Counted from the stretch's first letter, positions 26,784 to 37,369 are shown. The stretch: 64,000 nucleotides of DNA from Lentisphaerota bacterium (GCA_015061915.1 SUVR01000003.1:1-64000); one strand, 5' to 3'. Numbers and translations: made by a program. Notes: a model not told the origin generated them from the sequence alone.

Positions 26784-28573
26784 GGGGCTGTTTCGGGGAA
26801 CCAGCGGTCAAAGAAAGCGCCTGCAATGGGAGCGGAGGTTTTTCCGCCGGACTCACCGTTTTCAATCACCACTGCAATGCTGTAAGTCTTTTTTGTGACC
26901 GGATGTTCTGAAAATCCGGCAAACCAGACGTGCTTGGTATCTTTTTGTGTGCGTTCCACATCTGCAGTACCGGTCTTGCCGTAGAGTACACTTTTCTGCG
27001 TTTTCCCCCGTTCACCGCTTCCGCCTTCTTCATTGACCACCATATACATCCCCTGCCGGATGGCTGCAAAATTCTCCGGACTTCCGTAAAGAGTTCCGAC
27101 ACGCCGGGGAGCTGTTTCCCGTTCCACTGTTCCATTCCGGTCCACGATCCGGTCCACAAGATAAGGTTTCCAGAGAGTCCCGCCATTGGCAAGAGCAGCA
27201 AAATAGAGTGCCACCTGAAGGGGCGTCACTTCGATTTTACCCTGTCCGAACGCCACATACGCAGTTTCGTTTCTGTTCCAGCGGGGACCATTGACTGGCA
27301 GATAGCCGGTGACTTCGGGGATCTCGATTCCGGTTTTTCTTCCAAGTCCGGCAGTTGCATAGACATAAGAAAGGATATCGATTCCGGCAGCCATACCATG
27401 TTCGATAAAATAAACATTGCAGGAGTGCTTGATGGCATGAGGCAGATCCACTGTACCATGACCGGTTCGTTTGTTGCAGTGGATCCTTTTCCGGTAGCCG
27501 TAGGGGGCGCTTCCATTGCAGTTGACCGTGTCCTCCGCAGAAGCCCCGTTATAAAATGCAGCAAGGGCAGTCAGGGGTTTGATCACGGAACCGGGCATAT
27601 AAGCTCCCATAGTCGCCCGGTTCAGAAAGGGCTTGTTTTTATCCTCCAACAGGATTTTATAACGATCTTTCGATCCGAAGTCAGCCAGCGAATAAGAAGG
27701 GCTGGATGCCATAGCGACCACTGCCCCGCTGGCAGAGTCGATCACCACAATGGAGCCGATCTGATCCTTCAGGAGATCTTCTGCGATCTGTTGAGCGGAA
27801 AGGTCCAGAGTCAGATATACATCTTTTCCGGCGGCGGCAGTCTCATTCCGTTCCAGCACATCGCTGACAAACCCCATACTGTTGACCATGACCAGTTCAC
27901 TGCCGGCGTGTCCCAAAAGAAATGGATTGCAGATCCGTTCCAGCCCGGCGATCCCCACCATATCCGGCAGATAATAATTGAACTCGCTCCGGTCCTTTGC
28001 CGCTCTCGGATCCTGTTGGCGCGTGTAGCCGATCAGATGGATCGCAAGAGAATCGTATGGATAAACACGCACCGGAGTCTGCACGATCTCCAGCCCGTCA
28101 ATATGCGGTGAAAGCTCCCAAAGCTGCAGCAGTTCTTCCGGGGAAAGATCCCGGAAAAGCGGCATGGAGATCGCCGGATAGTTGTTCAAATGCTGTTCCA
28201 CCTGTTCGGAAGTAAGGCGGTGTTCCCTGCCAATGCTCTGCGCCACCCGTTCACTTTCTGCAAGGATATGGTCAACGGTGGTACGACGGGTTTTCTGCCG
28301 CATTTCTGAGAGATGCAGATGTACATCCCAGGATGACCGGTTTGCCGCCAGCTTTTTTCCGTCGGCGCTGTAAATATTCCCCCGGACAGGCGGGATGCGG
28401 ATCCGGCGGACACTCTGCTTCTGTGCTTTATCCTCATACCGGCGCCAGTTCAATACCTGTGTATTCCAGAGCTGCAGACAGAGGATCGAAAAGATGATGA
28501 ATACCACAAACATCATCACGCAGACCCGCAAGTTGAAATTCAGTTCGCGCTGTTCCTGTTTTTCTTCAGCCAT
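26774..28573 (-). CDS. mrdA: Penicillin-binding protein 2 (transpeptidase)
   Basis: Transpeptidase motifs 'GSVIK' and 'YGKTGTADVE'; N-terminal TM; adjacent to mreD/mreC. Confidence 0.9.
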   Translation of the reverse strand: MAEEKQEQRELNFNLRVCVMMFVVFIIFSILCLQLWNTQVLNWRRYEDKAQKQSVRRIRIPPVRGNIYSADGKKLAANRSSWDVHLHLSEMRQKTRRTTVDHILAESERVAQSIGREHRLTSEQVEQHLNNYPAISMPLFRDLSPEELLQLWELSPHIDGLEIVQTPVRVYPYDSLAIHLIGYTRQQDPRAAKDRSEFNYYLPDMVGIAGLERICNPFLLGHAGSELVMVNSMGFVSDVLERNETAAAGKDVYLTLDLSAQQIAEDLLKDQIGSIVVIDSASGAVVAMASSPSYSLADFGSKDRYKILLEDKNKPFLNRATMGAYMPGSVIKPLTALAAFYNGASAEDTVNCNGSAPYGYRKRIHCNKRTGHGTVDLPHAIKHSCNVYFIEHGMAAGIDILSYVYATAGLGRKTGIEIPEVTGYLPVNGPRWNRNETAYVAFGQGKIEVTPLQVALYFAALANGGTLWKPYLVDRIVDRNGTVERETAPRRVGTLYGSPENFAAIRQGMYMVVNEEGGSGERGKTQKSVLYGKTGTADVERTQKDTKHVWFAGFSEHPVTKKTYSIAVVIENGESGGKTSAPIAGAFFDRWFPETAPQD

Positions 28574-29082
28574 CAGTCACGCTCCTTTCCCACGGAAAAG
28601 CAGCGTTCGTAAGTCTGCAAGCGGAGAGCTCCGGAAAACCGGTCGGCAATCAGGATGAAAACCGGCAGCAGAATCGCAGCGAAAAGGGATGCCAGAAAAA
28701 GCGATGGCAGCAACTCCAGCGTCACCTGCCAGCCACTGCGGAAGGGTACGGCAGGGAGCTGTACCAGGATTACAGTCAGAGATCCGAATCCCATCTGAAA
28801 CAGCAGGGAATTGGCGTTCAGATGTTCTTCTTTCAGGAACCAGACCATAGGCAGCAGTAAAGGATAAAGCAGCATGGAGACCGGAGCGGTACAGCCCAAT
28901 AAGCTGTCCTGCAGAAAACCGGCAATGAATCCGAACAGGATCCCCGGTACCAGTCCGCCGAGACAGGCAGTATAGAAGACAGCAAACGCCGTCAACGGCA
29001 CATAAAGCCCGACCGACCGGAACATAACTTCCAGCACAAGGCTGCAGGAAAGCAGAAAAAGCAGATAAAGATATTGCAGCAT
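28573..29082 (-). CDS. mreD: Rod shape-determining protein MreD
   Basis: Multi-TM, 'FGFIAGFLQDSLLGCTAPVSMLLYPLLLPMV'; position between mreC and PBP2. Confidence 0.8.
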   Translation of the reverse strand: MLQYLYLLFLLSCSLVLEVMFRSVGLYVPLTAFAVFYTACLGGLVPGILFGFIAGFLQDSLLGCTAPVSMLLYPLLLPMVWFLKEEHLNANSLLFQMGFGSLTVILVQLPAVPFRSGWQVTLELLPSLFLASLFAAILLPVFILIADRFSGALRLQTYERCFSVGKERD

Positions 29083-29085
29083 ACT

Positions 29086-29955
29086 TTATTTTTTCTCCGT
29101 CAGGACCGTTACAAAACGCAAGCTGGAAATATTGATCGCCGGCTCGACCACACCCTCTGCGCTCAACCCGTGATGATCCAGCCGAACGGCAGGGCTGCCA
29201 TCCGAATTTGCCGCAATTCTGCCGATCAGGATCCCGCCGGGGAAGTTCCGGGAATGACTGCTGGTCAGGACGGGTTCGCCCGCTTTATAACGTTTTTCCG
29301 GTGAAAGATGGGTAATCAGCAGCTGCTTCACCCCATGCCGTGTCATTCCGGAAAGCATCCCGTAGACCATATTTTCCTGCAGATACCCTCCCAGCGAACA
29401 TTTGCCGCTGTACAGCGTTTCCACCGTGGCAGTATGAGAAGATGTCTCTGCGATCCTGCCGACGACCACCATCTCCCAGACATCCTCATTTTCAGAAAAA
29501 TTCTGGGAAATGACCAGATCTCCCGCGCAGATTCCGGAGTCAGCACCGTGGTCGATCACAAAGGATTCCTGCCAGGTGGCGGGATCACGGGTCAGGATTT
29601 CCGAGTAAACCAGTCCGTACCCGGCAGGTGCCTGAAGGCGCTGCATTTCCCGCAATTGCCGGTTTTCCTCCCGTACGGCACGCAGCGTAACATTTTCAGC
29701 AGCAAGGCGGTCATTTTGTTCCTGCAACAGCGTCACAGCCTCGGCAAGGGTCTGTTTTTCTTTTGCCAGCAGCGCTTTTTCCACGATCACTTTTTCCGTA
29801 CTGTGGACCAGTTTCAACACCGGATAATAAAAATCCAGGCTGAACCGCCGGAAGACCGGTTTCAGTACAAAAAAAGCAATAACCAGCACAAGGATACCAA
29901 GGATTGCCAACATGGTGGTCATCAACCAGATTTTCGGATCCTGTTTCATTTTCAT
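29086..29955 (-). CDS. mreC: Cell shape-determining protein MreC
   Basis: TM + coiled coil, 'VYSEILTRDPATWQESFVIDHGADSGICAGDLVI'. Confidence 0.88.
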   Translation of the reverse strand: MKMKQDPKIWLMTTMLAILGILVLVIAFFVLKPVFRRFSLDFYYPVLKLVHSTEKVIVEKALLAKEKQTLAEAVTLLQEQNDRLAAENVTLRAVREENRQLREMQRLQAPAGYGLVYSEILTRDPATWQESFVIDHGADSGICAGDLVISQNFSENEDVWEMVVVGRIAETSSHTATVETLYSGKCSLGGYLQENMVYGMLSGMTRHGVKQLLITHLSPEKRYKAGEPVLTSSHSRNFPGGILIGRIAANSDGSPAVRLDHHGLSAEGVVEPAINISSLRFVTVLTEKK

Positions 29956-31292
29956 CGGTAGTCATCCCATTCATCAAGTTTTTTCTGTACAGCAGGCAGG
30001 ATCAGATTTCGTTCCTGCTGCGCTGTTCCGGCGGCGCGGAGGGTCCGCTGAAAACGATCTGCCGGAGCAATGTGTTTCTTTTCCATCTCACCAAGCGCAT
30101 ATTCCAACTCGATCCGCTTCCGGATCGCCTCAAACAACCGGTCCTCTGCCGCCTGCAGACGGCGCGCCTGGACCTCTGTTTGTTCCATCCGGAGTGCTGT
30201 CAGTTCCCGGCGGATATCCGATAATGGTTGCTGAAAACCTGCCGGAGCCCGATAGGAAAGCACATTCAGCCGGAGTTGAAGATCATCGATCAAACTGTTC
30301 TGGGCGGGAAATTTTGCCCAGTTTTCCACCAGACCGGAAAGCCCGCAAGAGCCTTCTGTTCCGTCACTTTCCTTGAAAAAGAGTGTTGTCTGTTCCCGGT
30401 AACAAGTCTCAAAATATTCCACAGAAAGAGGGGAAAGCACAGAGATCATCCGCCGGTCCAGATACCGTTGGAACCAGTCTTCCGGATCTCTGCCGGAAAA
30501 CAGATTTGCCGTTGTGCCGGTCTTCAGAAAATCCTGCCACAGGTCTGTATCCGTAGACCGCAATGCAGAACGCAGTGCAGGTTCGGCAAGACCATTGCGG
30601 AAATAGCCGGCATCCTCGCACGCTTCCACCAGCAATCCGGCGAAACCGGATTCCAGTTCTGCGACCGCCGCCAGATCACGCCCGTAATCACGCATACCGG
30701 TGACCACAGACTTCAAGGGCATCGTGATCCCATTTGCACAGAACACATAGGCTCCGGCATTGGACCGGGCAAAAGGACGCAGTGCAAAAAGGGTATCGCC
30801 GGCTGCTTTCCGGGCAAGACCGCGAACCAGCCAGTGACCCTGTATCAGATGGGATTTACATCTGCCTTCTTTATCAAATTCTTCGCCCAGCTGGGCAAGG
30901 AGAAAGACACTCATCAGCCAGTTATGAGCCAGCACATCTTCCCGCCAGCTTTCAAAGGCAAGCGGAACTTTCACCAGAAGTTCCCGTTTCCCGGCAGGAT
31001 CCGGTTTCACTTCAAAATGCTGCACTTCTCTGATGCCGCAAAGGTCCACCCGGACACTCCAGCTGTTTTTCCTGCGTGGAACTGCGCCTGTTGCGATCTG
31101 ACGGAACCGTTCAGCAAGTCTGCCGGAACGGAATTGATCGGAGTGTTCCGCATTCTGAAAAGCAAGTGGAACAAACTGTACTGTCGTTGTTTTTTTCTCC
31201 TGACCATTCAGCAATGCGGATGTGCAGAACAAACCGGTCAGCACGAAAGCCGCCAGTACTGTTTTACATCTCAATTTTTCCGTAATCCACAT
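29952..31292 (-). CDS. Secreted hypothetical protein translationally overlapped with mreC
   Basis: 446 aa ORF with signal-like N-terminus; stop overlaps the mreC start by 4 nt. Confidence 0.6.
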   Translation of the reverse strand: MWITEKLRCKTVLAAFVLTGLFCTSALLNGQEKKTTTVQFVPLAFQNAEHSDQFRSGRLAERFRQIATGAVPRRKNSWSVRVDLCGIREVQHFEVKPDPAGKRELLVKVPLAFESWREDVLAHNWLMSVFLLAQLGEEFDKEGRCKSHLIQGHWLVRGLARKAAGDTLFALRPFARSNAGAYVFCANGITMPLKSVVTGMRDYGRDLAAVAELESGFAGLLVEACEDAGYFRNGLAEPALRSALRSTDTDLWQDFLKTGTTANLFSGRDPEDWFQRYLDRRMISVLSPLSVEYFETCYREQTTLFFKESDGTEGSCGLSGLVENWAKFPAQNSLIDDLQLRLNVLSYRAPAGFQQPLSDIRRELTALRMEQTEVQARRLQAAEDRLFEAIRKRIELEYALGEMEKKHIAPADRFQRTLRAAGTAQQERNLILPAVQKKLDEWDDYR

Positions 31293-31373
31293 TTATATAT
31301 TCTCCTGTAACTTTAAAATTTAATACAGAAATATTATTTTTCAAATCCATCGGGAAAATTCCTGCATTTTTTC

Positions 31374-31404
31374 TTGACAGATCCCAACTCCGGGGGCATA
31401 TTAT
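31374..31404 (+). promoter_or_regulatory. Putative uvrB promoter
   Basis: TTGACA - 19 bp - TATTAT upstream of the ATG at 31432. Confidence 0.5.
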
Positions 31405-31431
31405 AGGGAAATAAAATTTCCGAGGAGCAAG

Positions 31432-33567
31432 ATGCAGGATTTCAAAGTCGTTTCACAATATTCGCCCGCCGGGGATCAGCCGGAAGCCATCCGCAAGCTG
31501 ACGGAAGGGCTCAAGAAGGGAGTTCCCTTCCAGACGCTGCTGGGCGTTACCGGATCCGGTAAAACATTCACGCTGGCAAATGTACTGGAAAATATGGGGC
31601 GCAGACCCACGCTGGTCCTCTCTCATAACAAAACGCTGGCAGCACAGCTTTACAGCGAATTCAAGGCATTTCTGCCGCAGAACGCCGTGGAATATTTTGT
31701 CAGCTATTACGATTATTACCTGCCGGAATCTTATATCCCGCAAACAGATACCTATATCGCAAAGGATGCCAGTATCAACGAAAATATTGAGCGTCTCCGT
31801 ATGAGCAGTACCGCTTCCCTGTTGGAACGGCAGGATGCCCTGGTGGTCGCCAGTGTCTCCTGTATTTACGGCTTGACTTCGCCCGTGGACTACGATAATA
31901 TGAGTCTCCGGGTCCGGGTCGGTCAGCAGGTGGAACGCAACGATCTGCTCCGGAAACTTCTTGCAGTTCAATATGATCGGAACGATACCAGCCCGGAACG
32001 CGGTCAATTCCGTGCGCGCGGCGATTCCGTGGAGATCTATCTCTCCCAGAAAGACGAGATCCTCCGGATCGATTTCTGGGGGGATGAGATCGACTCCCTT
32101 GAGCGTCTGGACCCTGTCACCCGCAAGACACGGGCAAAAGTGGAAAGCTCCCTCATCTTTCCCGCCCGCCATTTTGTGATGCCTCACGAACAGGTGGAGG
32201 CTGCCACTCATAACATTCTGGCGGAAATGAAAGAATGTGTGAAAAATTTTGAGGAACAGGGGAAACTGGTGGAAGCCCAGCGCCTCTTTCAGCGGGTCAC
32301 ATACGACGTGGAGATGATGCGTGAGATCGGCTATTGTTCCGGGATCGAAAACTATTCCCGGCATCTGGCGTTCCGGGAACCCGGATCAAGACCGTACTGC
32401 CTGCTGGACTTCTTCCCGAAGGATTATCTGCTGTTCATTGATGAATCTCATGTCACCCTGCCCCAGCTTCAGGCGATGTATAAAGCGGACCGGAACCGCA
32501 AACAGATGCTGGTGGACTACGGCTTCCGGCTTCCCTCGGCTCTGGATAACCGCCCTCTCAAGTATGAGGAATTCCTCGCTATGATGGGGAAGACCGTATT
32601 TGTCTCCGCCACACCCGGTGAATTCGAGCTGGAACAGTCTGCCGGTCATATCGTGGAACAGGTGGTCCGCCCCACCGGTCTGCTGGATCCCCCGGTGGAA
32701 GTCAGACCGTTGGAAAATCAGATCGATGATGTGATTGATGAAATCCGGAAATGCACTGCACTCGGCGCCCGGTCCATGGTGGCAACGCTCACCAAAAAGA
32801 GTGCGGAACGACTGGCAGATTATCTGGGCAGTCTTGGGATCCGGATCAAATATCTGCACAGCGAACTGGATGCCATTGAACGGGTCCGGATCCTGAACGA
32901 ATTGCGGAACGGCGATTTTGAGTGTATTGTCGGCATCAACCTCCTCCGGGAGGGGATCGATATGCCGGAACTGCGCCTCGTCGCCATTCTGGATGCCGAT
33001 AAAGAAGGGTTCCTCCGCTCCACACGCTCCCTCGTGCAGGTGGCAGGACGCGCCGCCAGAAATGTGGACGGATATGTGATCCTCTACGCCGACCACGTTA
33101 CCGATAGCATGAAGGCTCTGATCGATATCACCGAAGCACGCCGGGAACGGCAGGCAGCATATAACCGGGAACATCATGTCATTCCCCGCTCCGTCGCCGG
33201 AAAACAGGACCGTGAAACGATCACCGAAGTGCTGGGTATTTCTTCAAAAACAGGAGCATATCTGGCAGGTGATCAGGACCGGCTGGCACAGATCCGCACC
33301 GAAGCCCTCGCCGCCAGGGAAACCGGCGGTTCCTATACGGCAAAAGACGGCAGCAAATATACCGGAAAACAACAGAAAAAGAAACGCTCCAACACCGTTA
33401 CACGGGAAGATGCGGAAGCGTTGTTGAAGAAGATCGGTTCGGATAATATTGAGGACATCATTACCGAGCTGGAACGCCAGATGATCGAAGCTGCGGAAGC
33501 CCTTGAATTTGAACGCGCAGCCACGATCCGGGACCAGATCCGGGATCTCCGGAATCCGAAAGACTGA
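31432..33567 (+). CDS. uvrB: Excinuclease ABC subunit B
   Basis: 'GVTGSGKTFTLANV', 'SYYDYYLPESYIPQTDTYIAKDASINENIERLR', C-terminal UVR motif. Confidence 0.98.
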   Translation: MQDFKVVSQYSPAGDQPEAIRKLTEGLKKGVPFQTLLGVTGSGKTFTLANVLENMGRRPTLVLSHNKTLAAQLYSEFKAFLPQNAVEYFVSYYDYYLPESYIPQTDTYIAKDASINENIERLRMSSTASLLERQDALVVASVSCIYGLTSPVDYDNMSLRVRVGQQVERNDLLRKLLAVQYDRNDTSPERGQFRARGDSVEIYLSQKDEILRIDFWGDEIDSLERLDPVTRKTRAKVESSLIFPARHFVMPHEQVEAATHNILAEMKECVKNFEEQGKLVEAQRLFQRVTYDVEMMREIGYCSGIENYSRHLAFREPGSRPYCLLDFFPKDYLLFIDESHVTLPQLQAMYKADRNRKQMLVDYGFRLPSALDNRPLKYEEFLAMMGKTVFVSATPGEFELEQSAGHIVEQVVRPTGLLDPPVEVRPLENQIDDVIDEIRKCTALGARSMVATLTKKSAERLADYLGSLGIRIKYLHSELDAIERVRILNELRNGDFECIVGINLLREGIDMPELRLVAILDADKEGFLRSTRSLVQVAGRAARNVDGYVILYADHVTDSMKALIDITEARRERQAAYNREHHVIPRSVAGKQDRETITEVLGISSKTGAYLAGDQDRLAQIRTEALAARETGGSYTAKDGSKYTGKQQKKKRSNTVTREDAEALLKKIGSDNIEDIITELERQMIEAAEALEFERAATIRDQIRDLRNPKD

Positions 33568-33585
33568 CCGGGTTGAAAGACTGCT

Positions 33586-34629
33586 TTATTTGCCCCGGAG
33601 ATTGTCCCAGAGGTTTTTCAGATCTTTTCCGGTTTCTTTGATCTTTTCGTCTTTCAGAACATTGTCAAGAACTTCCTGCCCCTTGCGGATCGCTTCGGCT
33701 TTATCCCCGCTTTTCCAGGTTTTGACTGTATCTTTAACGCTCTCCTCATAGTTTTTTACATGAGTTTTCACTTCGTCTGCGATCTTCATACCCTGTTTGG
33801 TGGCATCGCGATAGATCTGGTCGCTGGACCGGACCACACTATCGGTCAGACCGCGTACGATCTCGGCGGAAAGAGCAAAAGCGATCTCTGTACCGGTCAA
33901 GCCTTTTTCATCGGTCCCGACCGGTCCCATATCCGGGAGCGTAACCGTGATCGGGATACGGATCTCCGGCTTATTTTTGATCACAACCGCAAGCTGCACA
34001 TTTTCGATGATCAGTTTATCCAGCTGGAACCGGCGCTGTCCATCATCTGCCGGTACGGGTTCAGCGGCCGACTCAACAGGCTGTTCCTGCGGAGCGGGTT
34101 CCGGCTGCTGTTCCGGCTGTTCCTGCGGGGCGGGTTCCTGAGAAACAGGCTTGGAAGGCTGTTCCTGCGGGGCGGGTTCCGGCTGCTGTTCCGGCTGACC
34201 GGCGGCGGATTTCACGTTATCCAGAATCGCCTGAATGTTGCTATCCGTCACATTCGGGAACGGCGTTTCATAATTGACTGTCACATCCCGCAGGCGGATT
34301 TCACGGATAATTCCCTTTTTCTTTCCGATCCAGGACATAACTTCCGTTTCCATTGCCACATCCCCCAGCTTGACCGCATATTCCGAGTTGAAACCTTCGG
34401 GATTGTACATATAAAGATTTTTGATCTCCACTCTGCCGCGGAAAAGGCTGACAGAAATACTTTCCAGTTCAAAACGTACCCCTGCGATTTCCGGTCCGAA
34501 GTTTTCCACAACACCTTTGATAATAGGATCAATAAAGATCAGCAGAGCAACCAATGCGATCAGGACCAGAGCAATGATCCAGGCGATGAGACGCCACAGA
34601 AATTTAACCATTTTTTTCATCATATTCAA
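33586..34629 (-). CDS. AsmA-like membrane-anchored protein with PEPAPQEQP repeats
   Basis: N-terminal TM, 'GPEIAGVRFELESISVSLFRGRVEIKNLYMYNPEGF', Pro/Glu/Gln repeat linker. Confidence 0.55.
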   Translation of the reverse strand: MNMMKKMVKFLWRLIAWIIALVLIALVALLIFIDPIIKGVVENFGPEIAGVRFELESISVSLFRGRVEIKNLYMYNPEGFNSEYAVKLGDVAMETEVMSWIGKKKGIIREIRLRDVTVNYETPFPNVTDSNIQAILDNVKSAAGQPEQQPEPAPQEQPSKPVSQEPAPQEQPEQQPEPAPQEQPVESAAEPVPADDGQRRFQLDKLIIENVQLAVVIKNKPEIRIPITVTLPDMGPVGTDEKGLTGTEIAFALSAEIVRGLTDSVVRSSDQIYRDATKQGMKIADEVKTHVKNYEESVKDTVKTWKSGDKAEAIRKGQEVLDNVLKDEKIKETGKDLKNLWDNLRGK

Positions 34630-34652
34630 ACCTCACTTTCCAAAAATGAAAA

Positions 34653-34683
34653 ACCGGGATCACTCCGTGTGGAGGACCCCGGT
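34653..34683 (-). terminator. Hairpin terminator downstream of rpmB
   Basis: On the minus strand ACCGGGGTCC...GATCCCGGT followed by TTTTCATTTTT. Confidence 0.7.
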
Positions 34684-34716
34684 CAAATGCGTTTTAAAAG
34701 ATCGATTGAAATCAGA

Positions 34717-34947
34717 TCAGCCAGCCTTCTGGACTTTGCCGGAACGGATGCAGGCAACGCAGACTTTCTTGCGGACAACAGAACCGTTTTCCACCACGCG
34801 GACGCTCTGGATGTTGGGTTCAAAGGTACGCGGGGAAACTTTCACAACGTGCATACCGATACCGCCTTTTTTCTTGGCAAGACCTCTGCGGATAATGCGG
34901 GCACCCTGTGCTTTTTTCTTGCCACAGATTTCACAAACATTACTCAT
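34717..34947 (-). CDS. rpmB: Ribosomal protein bL28 (Zn-binding C+ type)
   Basis: 'MSNVCEICGKKKAQGARII...CVACIRSGKVQKA'; CXXC pairs retained. Confidence 0.92.
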   Translation of the reverse strand: MSNVCEICGKKKAQGARIIRRGLAKKKGGIGMHVVKVSPRTFEPNIQSVRVVENGSVVRKKVCVACIRSGKVQKAG

Positions 34948-35068
34948 TTTTCACCTCCGGAGATTACTCCGCTGTTGCTATTTAATTTTTCATTGTTGCG
35001 TATAAAGAGACTATAATATACACCTTAAAACCGGATTGTCAAGGGAATTCCGTAAAAAATCTTGGATT

Positions 35069-36202
35069 TCACTGATCTTTGACTTCCAGTTCAATCCAGC
35101 CCTGGTCATCCACACGCAGATTTTCCGTTTCTCCCTGCAGCACACCCTTGAGCAGAAAATAGGAAGTATTGCCGTAAATGGTTCTGCCGTCAATGTCATA
35201 AACATACGCTTCATATTTCTGTCCGGGCTGGGTCACGCTGCGGAAGGTGTAGTTCTTTTTTGTCTGGAAGTGATGCAGATATTTTTCCGGCACATAGCAA
35301 TAAATCAGCTTTTTGGCTGTTTTGTGGATGACCGCCGCAGATGCCAGAGCCGGAATATAACCGCCTACGGTGTCGTAATTATTGATGCAGATCCCATCAT
35401 GGGATGCCACTACCTGATAGTGCTTTCCTTCTTCTTCCAGCAGAGCAAGTTCCCGCTTTTTCCCTTCCAGTTTGACTTTGGCAGATTCCAGTTCCTGGGA
35501 ACTGATGGAAATGTAAAGTTTGCCAAGACCATTCTTGACCACTTCCCAGTCATTGACCGCACTTTCGTGTTCTGCTTTACTGCTCATATATTCTTCCGCT
35601 TTTTCGCGGTAAGTCAAATGAGAGATGATACTGTCGCTGTGCAGGCTGTTATAAACATCCATTTCGTTCTGGAGCTTATCCAGTTTTTCCTTTGCCGCCA
35701 CCATTTTCCATTGGATATTGCGGTAAGTAGACGGGATTGGGTCCAGTTTTTTCAGTTCCAGCTGGAGTTGTTTTAAGGCGATTTCCTGTTCCAGATTCTT
35801 AACCTCATTCTGCTTGGCTTCCATGCTGTCACGCCAGGTTTTGTTATCGTACTCCAGAATCACATCGCCCTTTTTGATGGGCTGCTGTGAATAGAAGTTC
35901 ACCTTTGTCACATAGCCGGAATATTTGTTCTTGATGGTCCAGGCGCTGCTGCCGCGTACATAACCATACGCCCGGATGATTTCCGTTTTCGGTTCCGGTG
36001 CAGGCGGAATATACGGCTTTTCGATAACGATTTCTTTTACAATGACTTCCGTTTTCTTTTCCGGAACAGGAGCAGGTTCGGTTTTTACCACCGGTTCTTC
36101 TTTCTGCGATTCTTTTTCAGACTGCTCCTGTTTTTTTTCACAAGCTGTGATCATACACAACATGGAAAGAAAAAGCATTGTATATTTCAATCCCGTTTTC
36201 AT
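35069..36202 (-). CDS. HlyD/membrane-fusion-like lipoprotein
   Basis: Lipobox 'LCMITAC', biotinyl-lipoyl-like 'GYVTKVNFYSQQPIKKGDVILEYDN', coiled coil. Confidence 0.65.
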   Translation of the reverse strand: MKTGLKYTMLFLSMLCMITACEKKQEQSEKESQKEEPVVKTEPAPVPEKKTEVIVKEIVIEKPYIPPAPEPKTEIIRAYGYVRGSSAWTIKNKYSGYVTKVNFYSQQPIKKGDVILEYDNKTWRDSMEAKQNEVKNLEQEIALKQLQLELKKLDPIPSTYRNIQWKMVAAKEKLDKLQNEMDVYNSLHSDSIISHLTYREKAEEYMSSKAEHESAVNDWEVVKNGLGKLYISISSQELESAKVKLEGKKRELALLEEEGKHYQVVASHDGICINNYDTVGGYIPALASAAVIHKTAKKLIYCYVPEKYLHHFQTKKNYTFRSVTQPGQKYEAYVYDIDGRTIYGNTSYFLLKGVLQGETENLRVDDQGWIELEVKDQ

Positions 36203-36310
36203 TTTTATCCTTTATTTTATCAGTAAAACAGTCATATCCGGTTTATGGTAATATACACCGGAAAAAGAAATTTTCTTACATTTTTCAAAAAAAATATAGA
36301 TTTTGTCATT

Positions 36311-37369
36311 TTAAACTGTTTTCCGGTAGAATTCTAAAAGTTCTGCCGCCGCTTTTTCCCATGTGAAAGAACGGGCTTTTTTCTGCGCCGCCGCCGTTTG
36401 AAAGTGAAATGTTTTGAAATCCAGAAAAGCGGTACAGAAGGAATCGGGATCCGGCGGTACAAAAATTGCAAAAGGTCCTGCGATCTCACGGAAAACCGGG
36501 ATATCCGAACAGACAACCGGTAATCCGGCAGACATTGCCTCGATCAACGGCAGACCGAACCCTTCCTGATGGGACGGAAAGAATAATGCAGATGCACTGC
36601 TGTAATATTTTACAAGTTCTTCATCCGTAACATAATCCATATACCGGACTTTCGGACATTCTGCAATCATTTTCCGGATTTTTTTTCCATCGCCCCGATC
36701 CGGTCCGATCAGAACCAGATCCGGCAGATCCGGGTTCAACTGGATCGCCTGCAGATAAGCATCCACCAGCATCACCTGTCCTTTCCGTTGTTCCAATGCT
36801 CCCACACACAAAAAATAAGGTGTCTGTTTTTCCGGTTCAGACGGAATAGATTTAAAACTGTCCGCACCCGGGTAAATCGTTGTCATCTTTTCAGCCGGAA
36901 TACCAAAATCAACCATAGAGCGCTTTGTCGTTTCTGAATTACTGATAAAATGCGTGCTGTTGCGAACCGTCCAGCGGAACAGAAGTTTCAGGATCAGTTT
37001 TGTCTTGAACGGCAGATTTTTTGCAGTCAGAAAGAAAAGATCGTGTACTGTTGTGACAGTCGGAACAGCGCAATGCCGTGGTGATCCGGCGTTGCAGAAG
37101 ATGTGAAAGAGATCCACATTCAACTGCTTCAGTGTTTTATTCAGGCGGAAAAGAATGGAGAAAAACTGGGATCCCGTGCAGGCATAGGAAACAGGAATAA
37201 AATTTTTTCCGTAGTCCGGACCGGACCATTCTTTCTGCGAATGAAGCAGGAAAAATGTATCGCCGGGATCCGCCTGCGCCGCCAGAGCAGCAAGGAGTTT
37301 GTGCGTATAGACCCCAAGTCCGGTCTTCTTTTTTTCATTGGCAAAACTGGCTTCAATGGCAATTTTCAC
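36311..37369 (-). CDS. Glycosyltransferase, GT4-like
   Basis: 'TVHDLFFL', 'FLCVGALEQRKGQVMLVDAY', 'ALFFPSHQEGFGLPLIEAMSAGLPVVCSDIPVFREI'; GTG start overlaps the upstream stop. Confidence 0.85.
   Translation of the reverse strand: MKIAIEASFANEKKKTGLGVYTHKLLAALAAQADPGDTFFLLHSQKEWSGPDYGKNFIPVSYACTGSQFFSILFRLNKTLKQLNVDLFHIFCNAGSPRHCAVPTVTTVHDLFFLTAKNLPFKTKLILKLLFRWTVRNSTHFISNSETTKRSMVDFGIPAEKMTTIYPGADSFKSIPSEPEKQTPYFLCVGALEQRKGQVMLVDAYLQAIQLNPDLPDLVLIGPDRGDGKKIRKMIAECPKVRYMDYVTDEELVKYYSSASALFFPSHQEGFGLPLIEAMSAGLPVVCSDIPVFREIAGPFAIFVPPDPDSFCTAFLDFKTFHFQTAAAQKKARSFTWEKAAAELLEFYRKTV

Noticed and set aside
34048-34200. Possible CRISPR-like array from the repeated GGCTGTTCCTGCGGGGC
   Set aside because: In-frame repeats of a Pro/Gln/Glu linker with irregular spacing and no unique spacers; no cas operon nearby.
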